The notes under the pieces were generated by a model. It saw only the letters and a list, made by a program, of their open reading frames with translations. It did no database searches and had not been told where the DNA came from. 64,000 nucleotides of DNA from Adineta steineri. Taxonomy: Eukaryota > Rotifera > Eurotatoria > Adinetida > Adinetidae. Made by a program: the position numbers and the translations under genes. Of the stretch, positions 36,667 to 51,476 are shown piece after piece; the first letter of the stretch is position 1; every line of letters starts with the position of its first letter. Location: assembly GCA_905250115.1 (NCBI GenBank), contig CAJNOI010000105.1:212243-276242 (forward strand). Reading direction: 5' to 3'.

Positions 36667-39142
36667 TTAAGTAAATTGTTCAGTGAGAATTGACGAGAAT
36701 GTTTTAGTTTTTTCGATAGTAAAATAACTTCGACGAAATACACGAATTATACGTTCAAATTCATCGTCATCATAAACTGATCGAGCAGTATTAGATAAAT
36801 CGAATGGTTCTTCAAAAAACAAAATAAGAATTAATATTTGTTTACTGTTTAAAAGTAATTCATATACCTTCAATAGCCAAGAGGGCATCTCCATAATGAG
36901 TATGATCATTATCTAGAAATTCTTCTTTATCCATCAAACAGCCCATACGAACGCTAATAGCATGTTTATCATATCTAAATATAATTTGAAATTGTCATAT
37001 ATATACTAGTTTTTTGGATACCGAAAATCTTTTGCATAGAATTTTAAAAAACCAATAAACAATTCAGCTACTGTTTGACGATTTTCTGAGCTCCAAATTA
37101 ATTTTGGTTCATCAGTTCGTTTTAATCGGGAAACAGGTATATTAACATCAAAACGATTCTTAAAAAAAAAATTATTTAATTTGTTTTTATCGGTAGTGAT
37201 ACTATTCAACATACTGGTAAAAGCGCTTGCCAAACAGGTACAACTGATGGTTTTGCAATACCTAAAATAATTCTCAAATAATTTCAAAAATAAATAAATT
37301 AAATAATTGATTACCTTGTAGATAGAAGAGACACATTAATGTGATAGAATAGCTTGATAATGTTTTTTGACTGGCATCATTAATCTAGTATTAAAAATAA
37401 AATAAAATATTTCATATATATATAAAATAAGATTTATATCTTTTGCCCTACATTATGAAATTTTGCCCATGATTTGAGTGTTAAGACTAGAGAAAAACAA
37501 ACGATTATTTATATATTAAAATTATAGAGATACACCATCTCTGATTTTCTCAGCCATTTTAAGATAGTCTGAACTATGCTCAGACCCTCCTATTTCAGGC
37601 TATTTGAAGCCATTAGAATGGCCAAGAATGAGCGACTACCTTGATTTGTACCCAATGATCTTTGACATTAGTTGCTAAGTCGGAAAACTTGAACTTAAAA
37701 CTTACACTCAATATTTTTCTTCGAAAATTTACGTGAGTTCTACAAAAGATATGTTGATGAACAAATTAAAGTACTAACCAAGTGGAGCCACTCGTTCATC
37801 TGTTTCTGAATAAAAACGTAATAGATCTGTATTTCGAATACCAGTTGAGTTATTAATGTTTACATCACATCTTAATCGACTAAAAAGCATATAGAAATAT
37901 TTATAAACAACAAAATATTCAATACAAAATATCATACGTGGCATAATCAGTAAATCGTAGAATAGGTACACGAGCACGTATTAAATCACATGAACCAGCA
38001 ACTAAATAACAAGAAACAGTATTCAATACGAAAGAAAATTAAAGTAGAAAATACGAACATATTTTTTTTCGTAATGCACGTCGAACTATTTCAAGAAATT
38101 TAACTGCTTCACGTTTTTGATCAATCTAAAAACGTAGAAGAATTATATAAAATTACTTTTTGTTTTTTATATTTTATTTATTTACAGGATAAGATGAAAT
38201 AACAATACATATATCGGCATCAGTATCTTCAGTAGCAAATCCATTTGCACTTGATCCAACTAAATAAACACCTAAATCTAAAAACAATTTTTTTATAAAG
38301 ATAAAGATTATAAAATTAATTTCATTTATTTTACTTGGAACAATTCCAATAAACATTGCAAAAAGATCTTGGCAAAGTTTCCATTTTAATGTATAGGTAG
38401 AATCAAGTTGTTTTGCTGTAGAATAATGATTTAAAAGTTCACTTTCTAACTAAAAACATATAATAAAAACTTTTTAGAATTTTTATTCTAGAGAATTATT
38501 GTGTGAATAATGATGAAATGAAGTAGAATTTAATTTATACTTTTTAATTAAAACAGATATAGATTATTCTCAATTAATTATTTCTCTTTTATAGAATAAG
38601 ATCATACATTAATAATGCTATTGTTTTCTTCTTATATACACTTCGATTGAGAGAATGAATTCTAAGCATGCAAACAACAGCTAGAACACGCGGAAAGCAA
38701 ATTGATTAATATATTCCGAACTTTTCCTTTGAAATGATCAAATTTCTATGTTCATGTATCATTACATGTGTTCATCTACTTATTTTCAAGATAAATATCT
38801 CGTTTCATAAACGAAATGTACTTAATGAAAAGAAAATATTTCTTACCACATGAAAATTTGAAGAATTTGAATTAACTGTATTATTATCATCTTGTTTTAA
38901 TTTTTTTGCTTTATTGAACTTCGGACTATGTGACCTATTAAGAACAAAAAATTATCGAAAAATAATTTTCCCAAATTTTTTTCATACTCTCGTGGTCGTT
39001 TTCTATTTAGTTGACTAAAATTCATAGACGGTTCATCGTCATAATTGTTAAAGTCCTGTGGTGGTAATTTCATATTATTTCTTTGACGATTTGTTTGTTT
39101 ATAACCAAAACTAACTCTTTGTTTATTTGTTACTGATGACAT
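36667..39142 (-). CDS. TENT2: GLD2-type non-canonical poly(A) RNA polymerase
   Basis: Cytoplasmic nucleotidyltransferase that extends poly(A) tails. From 39142 the protein begins MSSVTNKQRVSFGYKQTNRQ, a basic disordered N-terminus as in GLD2. The catalytic signature is LGVYLVGSSANGFATEDTD followed by ADICIVI: the nucleotidyltransferase GS loop and the first Asp pair. Later segments are YKTDL-type strands, the palm end, and the PAP-associated domain closing with ALLAIEEPFDLSNTARSVYD (human CVEEPFDGTNTARAV), which identifies the GLD2/TENT2 branch rather than canonical PAP. At least ten small exons with short introns; one near 37.5-37.75 kb is longer, about 270 bases. A pyrimidine tract ending TTTTAG lies 13 bases before the start ATG, and the upstream gene SCO1 stops only 93 bases away. 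Confidence 0.9.
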
Positions 39143-39235
39143 ATTTTTATTTTATCTAAAAAAGAGAATGTTTCATAATATGAAACTAGAAAGAAATACG
39201 TCTAATTTATTTTTTTATTTTTTATCTAAATAAAA
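39143..39235 (-). promoter_or_regulatory. 93-base SCO1-TENT2 spacer with poly(A)-like signal and splice acceptor
   Basis: Read on the minus strand: the SCO1 stop, an AATAAA, a small palindrome (GTTTCATATTATGAAAC), then TTCTCTTTTTTAG and 13 bases to the TENT2 ATG. This is the layout expected for a polycistronic pre-mRNA resolved by 3' cleavage and trans-splicing. Confidence 0.5.
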
Positions 39236-40112
39236 CTATTTATTTGATTCTTTAAAAGCATTCATATGTTGTTCAATAGCATATGCTACTTCTTTTGCAT
39301 TCTTATTTCTTCCATAATAATCAACAAATTCTCCATTTGGATTGATTAAATACATCACAATAGCATGATCAACAATATAATCATCACCTACTTTTGGTCC
39401 TTGACTAAAATAAACACGATAATGTTTACACATATCAGCAACTTGATCACGTGTTCCAGTTAAACCAATAAAATGGGGTGAATAATCTTTAATATATTTT
39501 GATACTAATTCAGGTGTATCACGTTCAGGATCAACGGAAACAAAAAGTGGTTGAAATGGATAATTTTGTTTATTTTTTTGTTTATGAAGAAGTTCAGTTA
39601 CTTCAGCTAATTTTTCTAATTCTTCTGGACATATATCAGGACAATGAGTAAAACCGAAATAAATTAATATCCATTGACCATGAAAATCTTTATCGGTAAC
39701 TGGTTTTTTTTCATGTGTTATCAACGAAAATGGACCACCAATAGCCATTTTACCTACTGCTGCACGTTGAAGTACTTTACGTTTTTTTGCTTTATTTTGA
39801 TCAAGATAATAAATGAAACCAATTAATGATGCAGCACCGAAGATAGTTACAGATACAGCTGAAAGGTAAAACAAAATATATCATTTCAATAATACACGTT
39901 AGTTTTGTAGACTTACTTTTCCATGAAATATTATATTTTGTTTTCTTCTTTTCGGATGATGGTATTTGATTTGGTAGAATATTAGCTGGTGTTTCTGTTT
40001 TACTAGATGATGGTAATGTTGATGATAATAAACGATTTTGTGTTAATCGAAAAATATTTCTTGTGATATAAGTCGATGTTCTAATTGATAATAAATGAGA
40101 CATAATCGACAT
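39236..40112 (-). CDS. SCO1: SCO1/2-type mitochondrial copper chaperone
   Basis: Inner-membrane copper carrier for the CuA site of cytochrome c oxidase. Two exons. Exon 1 (from 40112, MSIMSHLLSIRTSTYITRN) has an Arg/Ser-rich leader fitting a mitochondrial presequence. Exon 2 holds one transmembrane helix (SVTIFGAASLIGFIYYLDQN) and the thioredoxin-like domain. Key residues are present: the CxxxC copper motif in FTHCPDICPEELEK, the conserved FVSVDPERDTPELVSKYIKD, and the distal His in VDHAIVMYLINPNG. The end, YGRNKNAKEVAYAIEQHM, is typical. Length (about 275 residues) is normal. The second Met (residue 4) is an equal start candidate. An acceptor-like TTCATTTTATAG lies 17 bases upstream of the ATG. 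Confidence 0.95.
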
Positions 40113-40211
40113 GATTGTTTATTATTATTCTATAAAATGAAACGAAACAAAAAGATTTTATTTCAATAATATGTATCATTCTAACAAAAAAATTTTGTTG
40201 TCTTTTTTATT
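40113..40211 (-). promoter_or_regulatory. 99-base GTPBP3-SCO1 spacer with splice acceptor
   Basis: Between the GTPBP3 stop and SCO1 ATG the minus strand carries AATAAA-like motifs, then TTTCGTTTCATTTTATAG and 17 bases to the ATG. It resembles the SCO1-TENT2 spacer. Confidence 0.45.
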
Positions 40212-42176
40212 TTATTTTCCAATACAAAAATCACGAAATATAACATCAAGTAATTCTTCCGTATAAACAACACCAGTTATTGTTCCAAGTGATCGAATAG
40301 CAAGACGAAGATGTTCAACAGCAAGAACAAGATCACGATTATTATTTATTAATAATAAAAACATTTTTAAATCTTCAACTGTTTGTGTTAAATATATTCG
40401 ATGACGTTCATTTGTTAAATATGGTGTTGTAAATGATGGTTCAGTACATCTAGAAATAATAAAATCTTAGTTTAAAATTAACATCAAGAATAATTTTACT
40501 TGTCAGCAATTGTTTGAGTTAATTTCGAAAGAAATTTTTGTATATTAATATTAGATATACATGAAATAGGTATAATATTATCAGAAAATTTCATTTGACT
40601 CTTTTCATTAACTAAATCAATTTTATTAAGTATAATTAATTTAGTTAAAGAATTCAATGAAGATGATTTTATTGTAAATAAATTTGATAAATGTTGATCA
40701 ATTTGTTCATTTAAATTTTCATTCATATTTAATGTGCTAGCATCAATAACAATAATCAAAAGATCACATAGATTTGCTCTTATTATAAGAAGAAGTAAAA
40801 ATTTCATATTAAAAAAATTAAATTATTTTAAGGTAAATATAAACCTATCAAAAGCTCTTGAAACTCCTTCACTTTCAATTGGATCATTCGTTATTCGTAA
40901 TCCTGCTGTATCACATATAATTACTGGATATCCTCCTAAATCAATTGTTGATTCAATAACATCTCGAGTTGTACCCGCAATTGATGAAACAATCGCTGTA
41001 GGTTTTTGTGCTAAAATATTTGAAATTAGATATGTACTTCTTCAAAAAATAAAAAAATTACTTACTTAAAATATTTAATAACGAACTCTAAAATAATTTT
41101 ACGAAAAAAAACGTTTTTCTGCTTTTATTCAAAAATTTATTTTACTTTTCCAGCATTCGGTGCCCCTAAGATAGCAATTCGACAACCATCACGTAAAATT
41201 TCTCCACGACGATGATCTTGCAAATGCAAGGATATATTATCATAAGTTATTTGAACTTTCTGAATAACTATAAATAAAAATCTTATTAGTTAGAAAATAA
41301 TCTTTGAAACTATTCTATACCTCCTGTTAAAATATCATTTTCAATATGTTGATCTTCATGAAAATCAATATAAGCTTCTGAATGTGCTAAAGACTTAAAA
41401 TAATCAATTGAATTAAATCTTTCGAATTTTTTTTTTCTTCATACTTTAACTAAATCAATTCTCCATCGTTCATAAAGATCTTTTAATGAACCTTGCATTT
41501 GATATAATGATTGTTTACGTTGTTGTTCTGTTTGAGCATTTATTAAATCAATTAAACCTTCAGCTTCAGTTAAATCCAAACGACCATTTAAATAAGCTCT
41601 AAATATATCTTAAACTACCTAATTGATTTTCAAAATTATTTTTATGAAAATAATTTCTTACCTTTTACTAAATTCACCTGCTTCAGCTAAACGATAATTT
41701 GGAAATGAACTAAGAATTGAAAACATTACACTCGCGATTGCTTTCGATCCATGAATATGACTAAATTTAATATAAAAAAATATAATCATTTTCTTTTTTT
41801 TGTAATATTTACAATTCAACAACATCTTCTCCTGTAAAGCTTTTTGGTCCTAAGAATATGCAATTTATATATTTATTTTCATTTATAAATCAATTATTTT
41901 ACCTTTAAACCATACAGTCATACATTGATCGATTAAATCATTTGTTTTATTATCATAAATTTTTGTTAAATATAATTTTTTTGGTTGAAATTTTTCTAAT
42001 TTTGTTTCTCTTGTTAATGTTAATAATGATTGTGTTGCTAATGAACCTGATATACGAATAATAGCTACACCACTACGTACTTGATAACCAGTTGCTAATG
42101 CAAATATAGTTGATAATGTTGATGAATGACGTGAAATAAATAAATTTTTATTTTTCCACAATTGATTAAAAATCAT
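40212..42176 (-). CDS. GTPBP3: GTPBP3/MnmE mitochondrial tRNA-modification GTPase
   Basis: With MTO1, this enzyme makes the taurinomethyl-uridine at the wobble position of mitochondrial tRNAs. The N-terminal TrmE domain reads [30 protein letters not shown], after a Ser/Arg leader suited to mitochondrial import. The helical middle and G domain follow: G1 GAPNAGK, with the intron right after the Lys, then [21 protein letters not shown] (G2), [20 protein letters not shown] (G3), [10 protein letters not shown] (G4) and SCIS (G5). The C-terminus is [12 protein letters not shown]; the final FCIGK with its Cys is the MnmE hallmark. All motifs are intact. At least eight exons with short introns. The start ATG directly follows an AG (ACATAG|ATG), though the tract before it is less pyrimidine-rich than in the neighbours. 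Confidence 0.93.
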
Positions 42177-42235
42177 CTATGTTTTTATGTATGTATATAT
42201 ACAAAAGCCAAAAAAAAACAAAAGAAAGAATAATT

Positions 42236-42267
<32 letters not shown>

Positions 42268-42483
42268 GATATATTAAAATGAGACAACAGCAAAAGCTGA
42301 ACATACTGTAATTTTAAGAAAAAAAAGAAAAACAAACATATTGCATAAAATAAAAACTACGACAGGTGACTAGGATTAAAACTAAATTATTAGAAGTTAT
42401 ATATATATATATGTATGTATATACAAACTATCTGTTACAATAAAAATATTTTGCTAAAAAGAAATGGACGAGAAATTTTTTTT
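42177..42483. other. Spacer between RNF217 and GTPBP3
   Basis: About 300 bases, with TA-rich runs at about 42236-42255 and 42402-42415. Same-strand genes on both sides; no gene inside. Confidence 0.5.
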
Positions 42484-45120
42484 TTATTCTTTTTGTCTAG
42501 TTAATGATCGTCGTAATGTTGAATAAGGGATTAATCGTGGAAAAGTAGGTGATGATGAAATCGATTCATCTAGAAAATTGCAAAATATTTTAATAGAATT
42601 CGAATTATATATATGTACCTTTTTGATTTGGTAGAATTTGTATATCACATTCTAGAATAAATAATATAATTTCTTAGTTTTTTTTTTCTAAATTATAATT
42701 TTACCATCGAAAACAGCAATTGGAGCATCATTGGTTGGATCGATTTCAACATCAATAGTATTTTGAATAGTTGTACGAATTGAATTAAATCCTGGTTTAA
42801 CACCATTCATATTTATTGGTTCACGTGGAATTAATTGTGGTACCATATCATTCAATGTTTTATCTATTAATCAAAATAATTATTATCTATTGAAATTATT
42901 TTGTTGTTTAACTTACAACTCATTAAAACAGGTTCTTTTAATTTTGCATGACGACATCTTCGTCGTCTTGTCTATTTAAAAAATTCAAATCAAAATGAAG
43001 AAAACAAAAATTTCTTTACTTTTATTTGTCGAACAAGCATAAAACAACAATAAGCTGGAAGTCCAATACCAGCACAAACTGCACCAGCTACAACTGCTAA
43101 ACATAGAAGAATGGGTGCGGCTAGAATTTTTCCACCTAAAATTGAACCACGTATAAGTCGACGTTTTAATGGATTATCAGGATAAAAACGATATTTGCAA
43201 CCAAGTACACTTAATTCACTATAATGATCACCTAAACAAAAACAAAGCAAATTTCGATTATTTAAAATTTATAAAAAAACAAAATACGAACCAATAAATT
43301 TAATATCTCGAAAACGATCACCACATTTATAACAAAATTCTGTTTTACAACGAACACAAACTATATGATCACATCCTTTAGTTCGTTGAATATATACCTT
43401 TGAGAAAAGTCAAAAAAAAAGATCAAATGAAAGAATTGAAAGATTTTTTTACTTTGCAAGAAGGACATTGTTGTGCATTATGTTGTCCATAATGAACTTC
43501 TCTTGCCCATTTTTTTAACATTCGATCACCACGACGAAATTCTTTACATTGTATACCATCATGCCATGGTGAATGACATTGAAAGCACCAAATTAAATTA
43601 CATTCTACACATTGAACTTTTGTCGGTGCTCGTCGCATTGATCGACAAAGTTCAAGATCTAAATATTTTTTATATTTTTAATCAAAACAATTACTTTATT
43701 CATTCAAATTATGAAATTAAATACCTATTTCATGAATATTTGAACATCTTGGACAAGTTTTAATATTTATTGAACGATTATTATCAACTAGATAACGTGT
43801 AAATTTAAGTCGTACTTCTGGTGATATGCAACGTTTATGTATTTCATCTCGATGCATATACATATGACATTGTTGATTTGGACATTGCATACGAATAATG
43901 CCTTGTTTAATTTGTTGTTCAACATACATATTTAAACATGTTGAACAAGCATAAAAATCACAACATGAACGTTTTTGTAGACGTTTCATTTCGCAACAAA
44001 TAATACATTCAGATAATGTTTCTGATAAAGTTAAATGTGAATTTAATAAATTAGGTAAAGTTGAAATTTGATTTAGTTCAGTACTTTCTTCATCACTTGT
44101 TTCATCAATTTCAGATGATATGGATTTATTATCATTATCATCATCATCATCATTATCTTCTTCTTCTTCTTCTGAATAATTTTCATTTGATTTATTATGT
44201 ATAATCGTATCAGCTAAGAAGCACTGTCTATTCAATGCACTATGATGTGATACACCTGATCCTGATGATGAAGTTGATGAAAGTGGACGAGGATGTGTAT
44301 GATTTAATGGAGCGCTATTTTTACGAAGATTAATATTAGCTGTATTTAATGATTGTTCAGTAAGAGCAGAAAGTGCTGTGCCTGTATTTTCAATAACTTT
44401 TCCAGTTATTGGTGGATGATGATGATGATGCAGTCGACGTGTTGATGAAATATTTGTTGATGTTTTAATTAATGGATAATTTTTATAACGTTCAAGTACT
44501 TGTCGTTGTGCTGTAGTTAATGGCAAATTAGCACGAACATTTGGATGACGATTACCTCGTTCCGAATGCCATCGTCTTTGATTACTACCACCCATAGTTA
44601 TTTTTGATGTTGGATTTATATTTGTTGTTACTGTTGCTGCTGCTGTTGCAGCTAATGATGATGATGGAGGATTAGTTGAATTTGTCAGTAAAGATGTTTT
44701 AAGATTATTTCGAAGAAAATTATCAAGAATAGCTGTTGAACCAAGAAGAATTTTTCTATTGAGTGATTGTGCTTTTGTATCATTTGTTTCATGTATAGAA
44801 CAATAACAACAATTATTTAATGTCGTATTATCATTACATAATAATTTTTCTGCAACATGTTCAAGATGTGTTGTATAATTTTTTTGTAAAACAGCAAATG
44901 AACATGAATGATTTAAATGTTTTTTTCCTAATGTATCATCGACATTGGGTGTTGATAATGAACAACAATATCCATCTATATTTGAATTATCAATAATATC
45001 TTTAGTTAAATTTATATTATGATGTTCATCAGTAAATAAATCTAAATTAAATAATGAACAATGTTGCCATTGCTTAACATCATGATGAAGATCAATTTCT
45101 GGTTGTATATTATCTGTCAT
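42484..45120 (-). CDS. RNF217: RNF217-like RBR E3 ubiquitin ligase
   Basis: RING-between-RING ligase with membrane helices. Exon 1 (from 45120) encodes about 360 low-complexity residues rich in Asn, Ser, Thr and His with an acidic Asp/Glu run, then RING1: ECIICCEMKRLQKRSCCDFY, ACSTCLNMYVEQQI, MQCPNQQCHMYM. Next come IBR pieces (TCPRCSNI; VQCVECNLIWCFQCHSPWHD, GIQCKEFRRGDRMLKKWARE) and RING2 with CPSCKVYIQRTKGCDHIVC, where the Cys after KG is the expected thioester cysteine. KTEFCYKCGDRFR and IGDHYSELSVLGCKYRFYP follow, matching RNF217 rather than RNF144 or RNF19. Hydrophobic helices follow (GGKILAAPILLCLAVVAGAV). The tail ends RRSLTRQKE. The ATG is immediately preceded by a strong acceptor (TTTTTTTCATATTTTAG). 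Confidence 0.92.
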
Positions 45121-45140
45121 CTAAAATATGAAAAAAATAA
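45121..45140 (-). promoter_or_regulatory. Candidate trans-splice acceptor at the RNF217 start
   Basis: A pyrimidine-rich run ends in TTTTAG, with the AG touching the ATG. No upstream donor or leader exon is apparent. Confidence 0.5.
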
Positions 45141-45186
45141 AAATTTATAAAAATTCAATTTTTGAAAAAATAATAAACAACTAATA

Positions 45187-45211
45187 GTGATTATGATGAT
45201 GATGATGATGA
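45187..45211. repeat. (GAT)n microsatellite
   Basis: About six GAT units upstream of RNF217. Confidence 0.8.
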
Positions 45212-45769
45212 AATAAAACTAGTATTGATCGTATCATAGGGTGGTGTTTTTACTTTTAACAAAAATGATTTGTTCAATTTCCACCAATCATAATACACAA
45301 TACCATTGAGCGACAATAGAGGAAATATTGTAATAAAACAATAAAGATTAAGTGATATAACAGAACAGATGATAGATATTTATTTGGTATCTTTCATCGG
45401 AAACCACCAGTTTCAATAATTTTCATATTAAACGAAACTCTTTCATATATCAATGATTGTATAATAATCGTGTTTTAAAACATGATCCAGTGAAATTTTA
45501 AAAATAAAATCAGTTTTATTTTTTTTGAAAAGAGTACTACTGTTGATAATTCATTGATTATTTGGAATTATTCCCAATGAAATAAAAATTGACACAATTA
45601 TTGTTTAAAAGTATAATATAATAAGTACAGAATTTGATGGATATCAATGCAAGTTACTCTATACGAGCTATTCAGACATATTAGATATAAACTCAGCTTC
45701 TTATAAAAAGAAGTACTTTCTCGGTATTCTAAACTATGCAATGAAAGTTCAATCTTTCAAAATAATTCT

Positions 45770-46460
45770 AAAATGAATGTGAGTAAAGATGAGAGATAAA
45801 AAAAATGTGCTGACACCCACATGCTCATCTTCTCTGAATGGTAGTTTTCTACTCATTAAAGACGATGATGACATTAACAAGTTATTTGATGTTTTAAATA
45901 GATTTAATATAGATATTCAGTTTATGGTAGAAATGAAAATGACAACTCTTTCCGATTATTTTTGCATCTTAATAGCTAGAACATGAAACACTTTTGAGTC
46001 AGACTCATTTGTAACATCTATTTATAGAAAACCTATTTTTATCAGACTTTCATTAGACCGAAAGTTATTTGTTCCTCCTTTATAAAAAATCTGAGCATCC
46101 CATCTATACATAGATAAAGAATTTGAATTTGTTCAAAACTTAGCAATAACTGAGATACTAGGAAATTACATAATAAAAGTTTGAAAGGCCAATCAATCTA
46201 ATATAGTTTACATGGTATCATATTCTATATGCAATAATAACTATATAAAGAAAGCTATTTAACAAGCTTTGAAGAACATGAAACAGACCAACAGTTAAGG
46301 TTATTAGAATAGATAGTACGTTATCTCCAGAAAAGATTCGCAGATATCCTGTAAAAGCAGTTCATATTACATCGAACTATTTTCCTGCTTGATCTATCAC
46401 TCATTCCTATTGATCCGAATACCTTGAGAGATTTTGGTAAAAACATTGATTTATGACAAA
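45770..46460 (+). mobile_element. Decayed Penelope-like retroelement fragment (reverse transcriptase part)
   Basis: Conceptual translation resembles the end of the palm/thumb region of Penelope-like reverse transcriptases: a stretch with LFDVLNRFNIDIQFMVEMKM, where the family has fl-x-x-lN-x-h-x-x-I-x-F-T-x-E, and shortly after TSIYRKPIF, where the family has TsvYRKPTf. It is a fossil: short, with no complete domain, several breaks and no recognisable ends. Athena and other Penelope-like elements are known to be common in bdelloid rotifers. The downstream limit is uncertain; the part up to about 46100 is the better supported. Confidence 0.6.
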
Positions 46461-47030
46461 TATTACTCTTCTAGTATGTTTTAGTTCTAGTGATTTGGTG
46501 ATAAAAGTATCTCAATGGACAAGTTATCTTCGTTTATAAGTTTATTTCGTCAAAAAAAGAGCGAAAGACAAGGGCAAAAGAAATAGAAGAAAAAAAAAGG
46601 AAAAGACAGAACACGGAAAGTAGAAAAATAATCCGAACTCTCCTCTCTTTCACTCACACATGCACCTATGAAGAAAGACAAATGAATAATTATTAGTCAG
46701 TTCGTAACACTGTTCTGTTCTTTTTTGAAGCGATAGTTATATAATTTGCTTTTTGTTTTCAACAAATTTCCATTCCATTGCACATCTATCAATTAGAAAT
46801 AATTTCAAATCATCATACATTTCAATTTAGTTCTCATAGATATATATGTGTGCATACACAAAAAAAACAGAAGAACTTAAGAATAATAAATTAGTTTTGA
46901 ACAAAAAATCGTATAGATATATATGTGAATACTATTCGATTTGATCAAATATAAATGGGACAAAGAGAAAAGAAAATCAAATAAAGAAAAAATGAGTTTT
47001 TATTTTTATTTTTTTTTGTTTGCTTTAATT
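46461..47030. other. Intergenic, 3' side of cullin-2
   Basis: AT- and purine-rich, no coding segment seen. It holds the 3' UTR of the minus-strand cullin gene. Confidence 0.5.
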
Positions 47031-50543
<3,513 letters not shown>

Positions 50544-51476
50544 TCTTGTTTTAAAAGTCTTTATTCAAAACAAAAAATGAATAGACGTTTGTTGTAACAA
50601 TATTGTAAAGTTTATTTTACAATACTTAATCAAATTGTATTTGTATCTTTTTCTTTTTCACAACATAGATTAGGACATCTTTATTATCGGCGAAACACGA
50701 GAATAAAATAGAATAAGTCAATAATTGATCTGAAAAAATAATAAATAATCATTCTCAATATTTCTATTATGATGGTTTCATTATTCACATGATAAGTCTA
50801 TAAGGAAATTTAACCCTGATATATATTGAATGATTAATGAAGGTTATCCATTATTTACTGTAATAATATTGACAAATTGAAATGAAACTCTTATTTTGTT
50901 TTAATCTATTGATTTAAATCTACTAAATATAAGTATTTATTCAATACAAGCGAATAAATGTTTTGAAATAACAAAAAAAAAACAATTATGCAAAACTTTG
51001 AAGGACATATCTTTTTTAATAGAGGAAAAAAAGCAAGATTTCGTCTAAAATATGTATAGAAAAAGATCGATGAGATGGTATGTATGTATTCGTTCACTTA
51101 ATACTCGAATAGAAAGAAAAGAAACTAATGAATAAATAAAAAAAGAATAAGAACAGATCTTATGAATGTGTATAATTCATCGCGAGTGCATCCCAGCAAA
51201 ATCTCTATAGGTTACATATATTAACCAATGAACAACAAGTCAATTATAAAATTATGATTGGTGAAAAAAACGGGCAAGTGTTCTGTTTTCTTTTGACATG
51301 TTTATTTTATTCATTACATATAATAGGTCAAAACAAAAACCGATCGTTTTTTCTTTCCTTTAAATAAAATACCAATTGATATTTCTTTGCCATTTATATA
51401 AAGCGAAAAAAAGAAAAAAAAATTGTACGGTATCATATTACAGTTCTCTTTCTCGTTAGATCGATAATATATCATA
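50544..51476. other. Divergent intergenic region, CUL2 / alpha-catenin
   Basis: About 930 bases between opposite start codons, so promoters for both genes are expected here; I cannot place them. A strong acceptor (TTCTCTTTCTCGTTAG, AG at 51458-51459) lies 17 bases before the alpha-catenin ATG. Confidence 0.5.
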
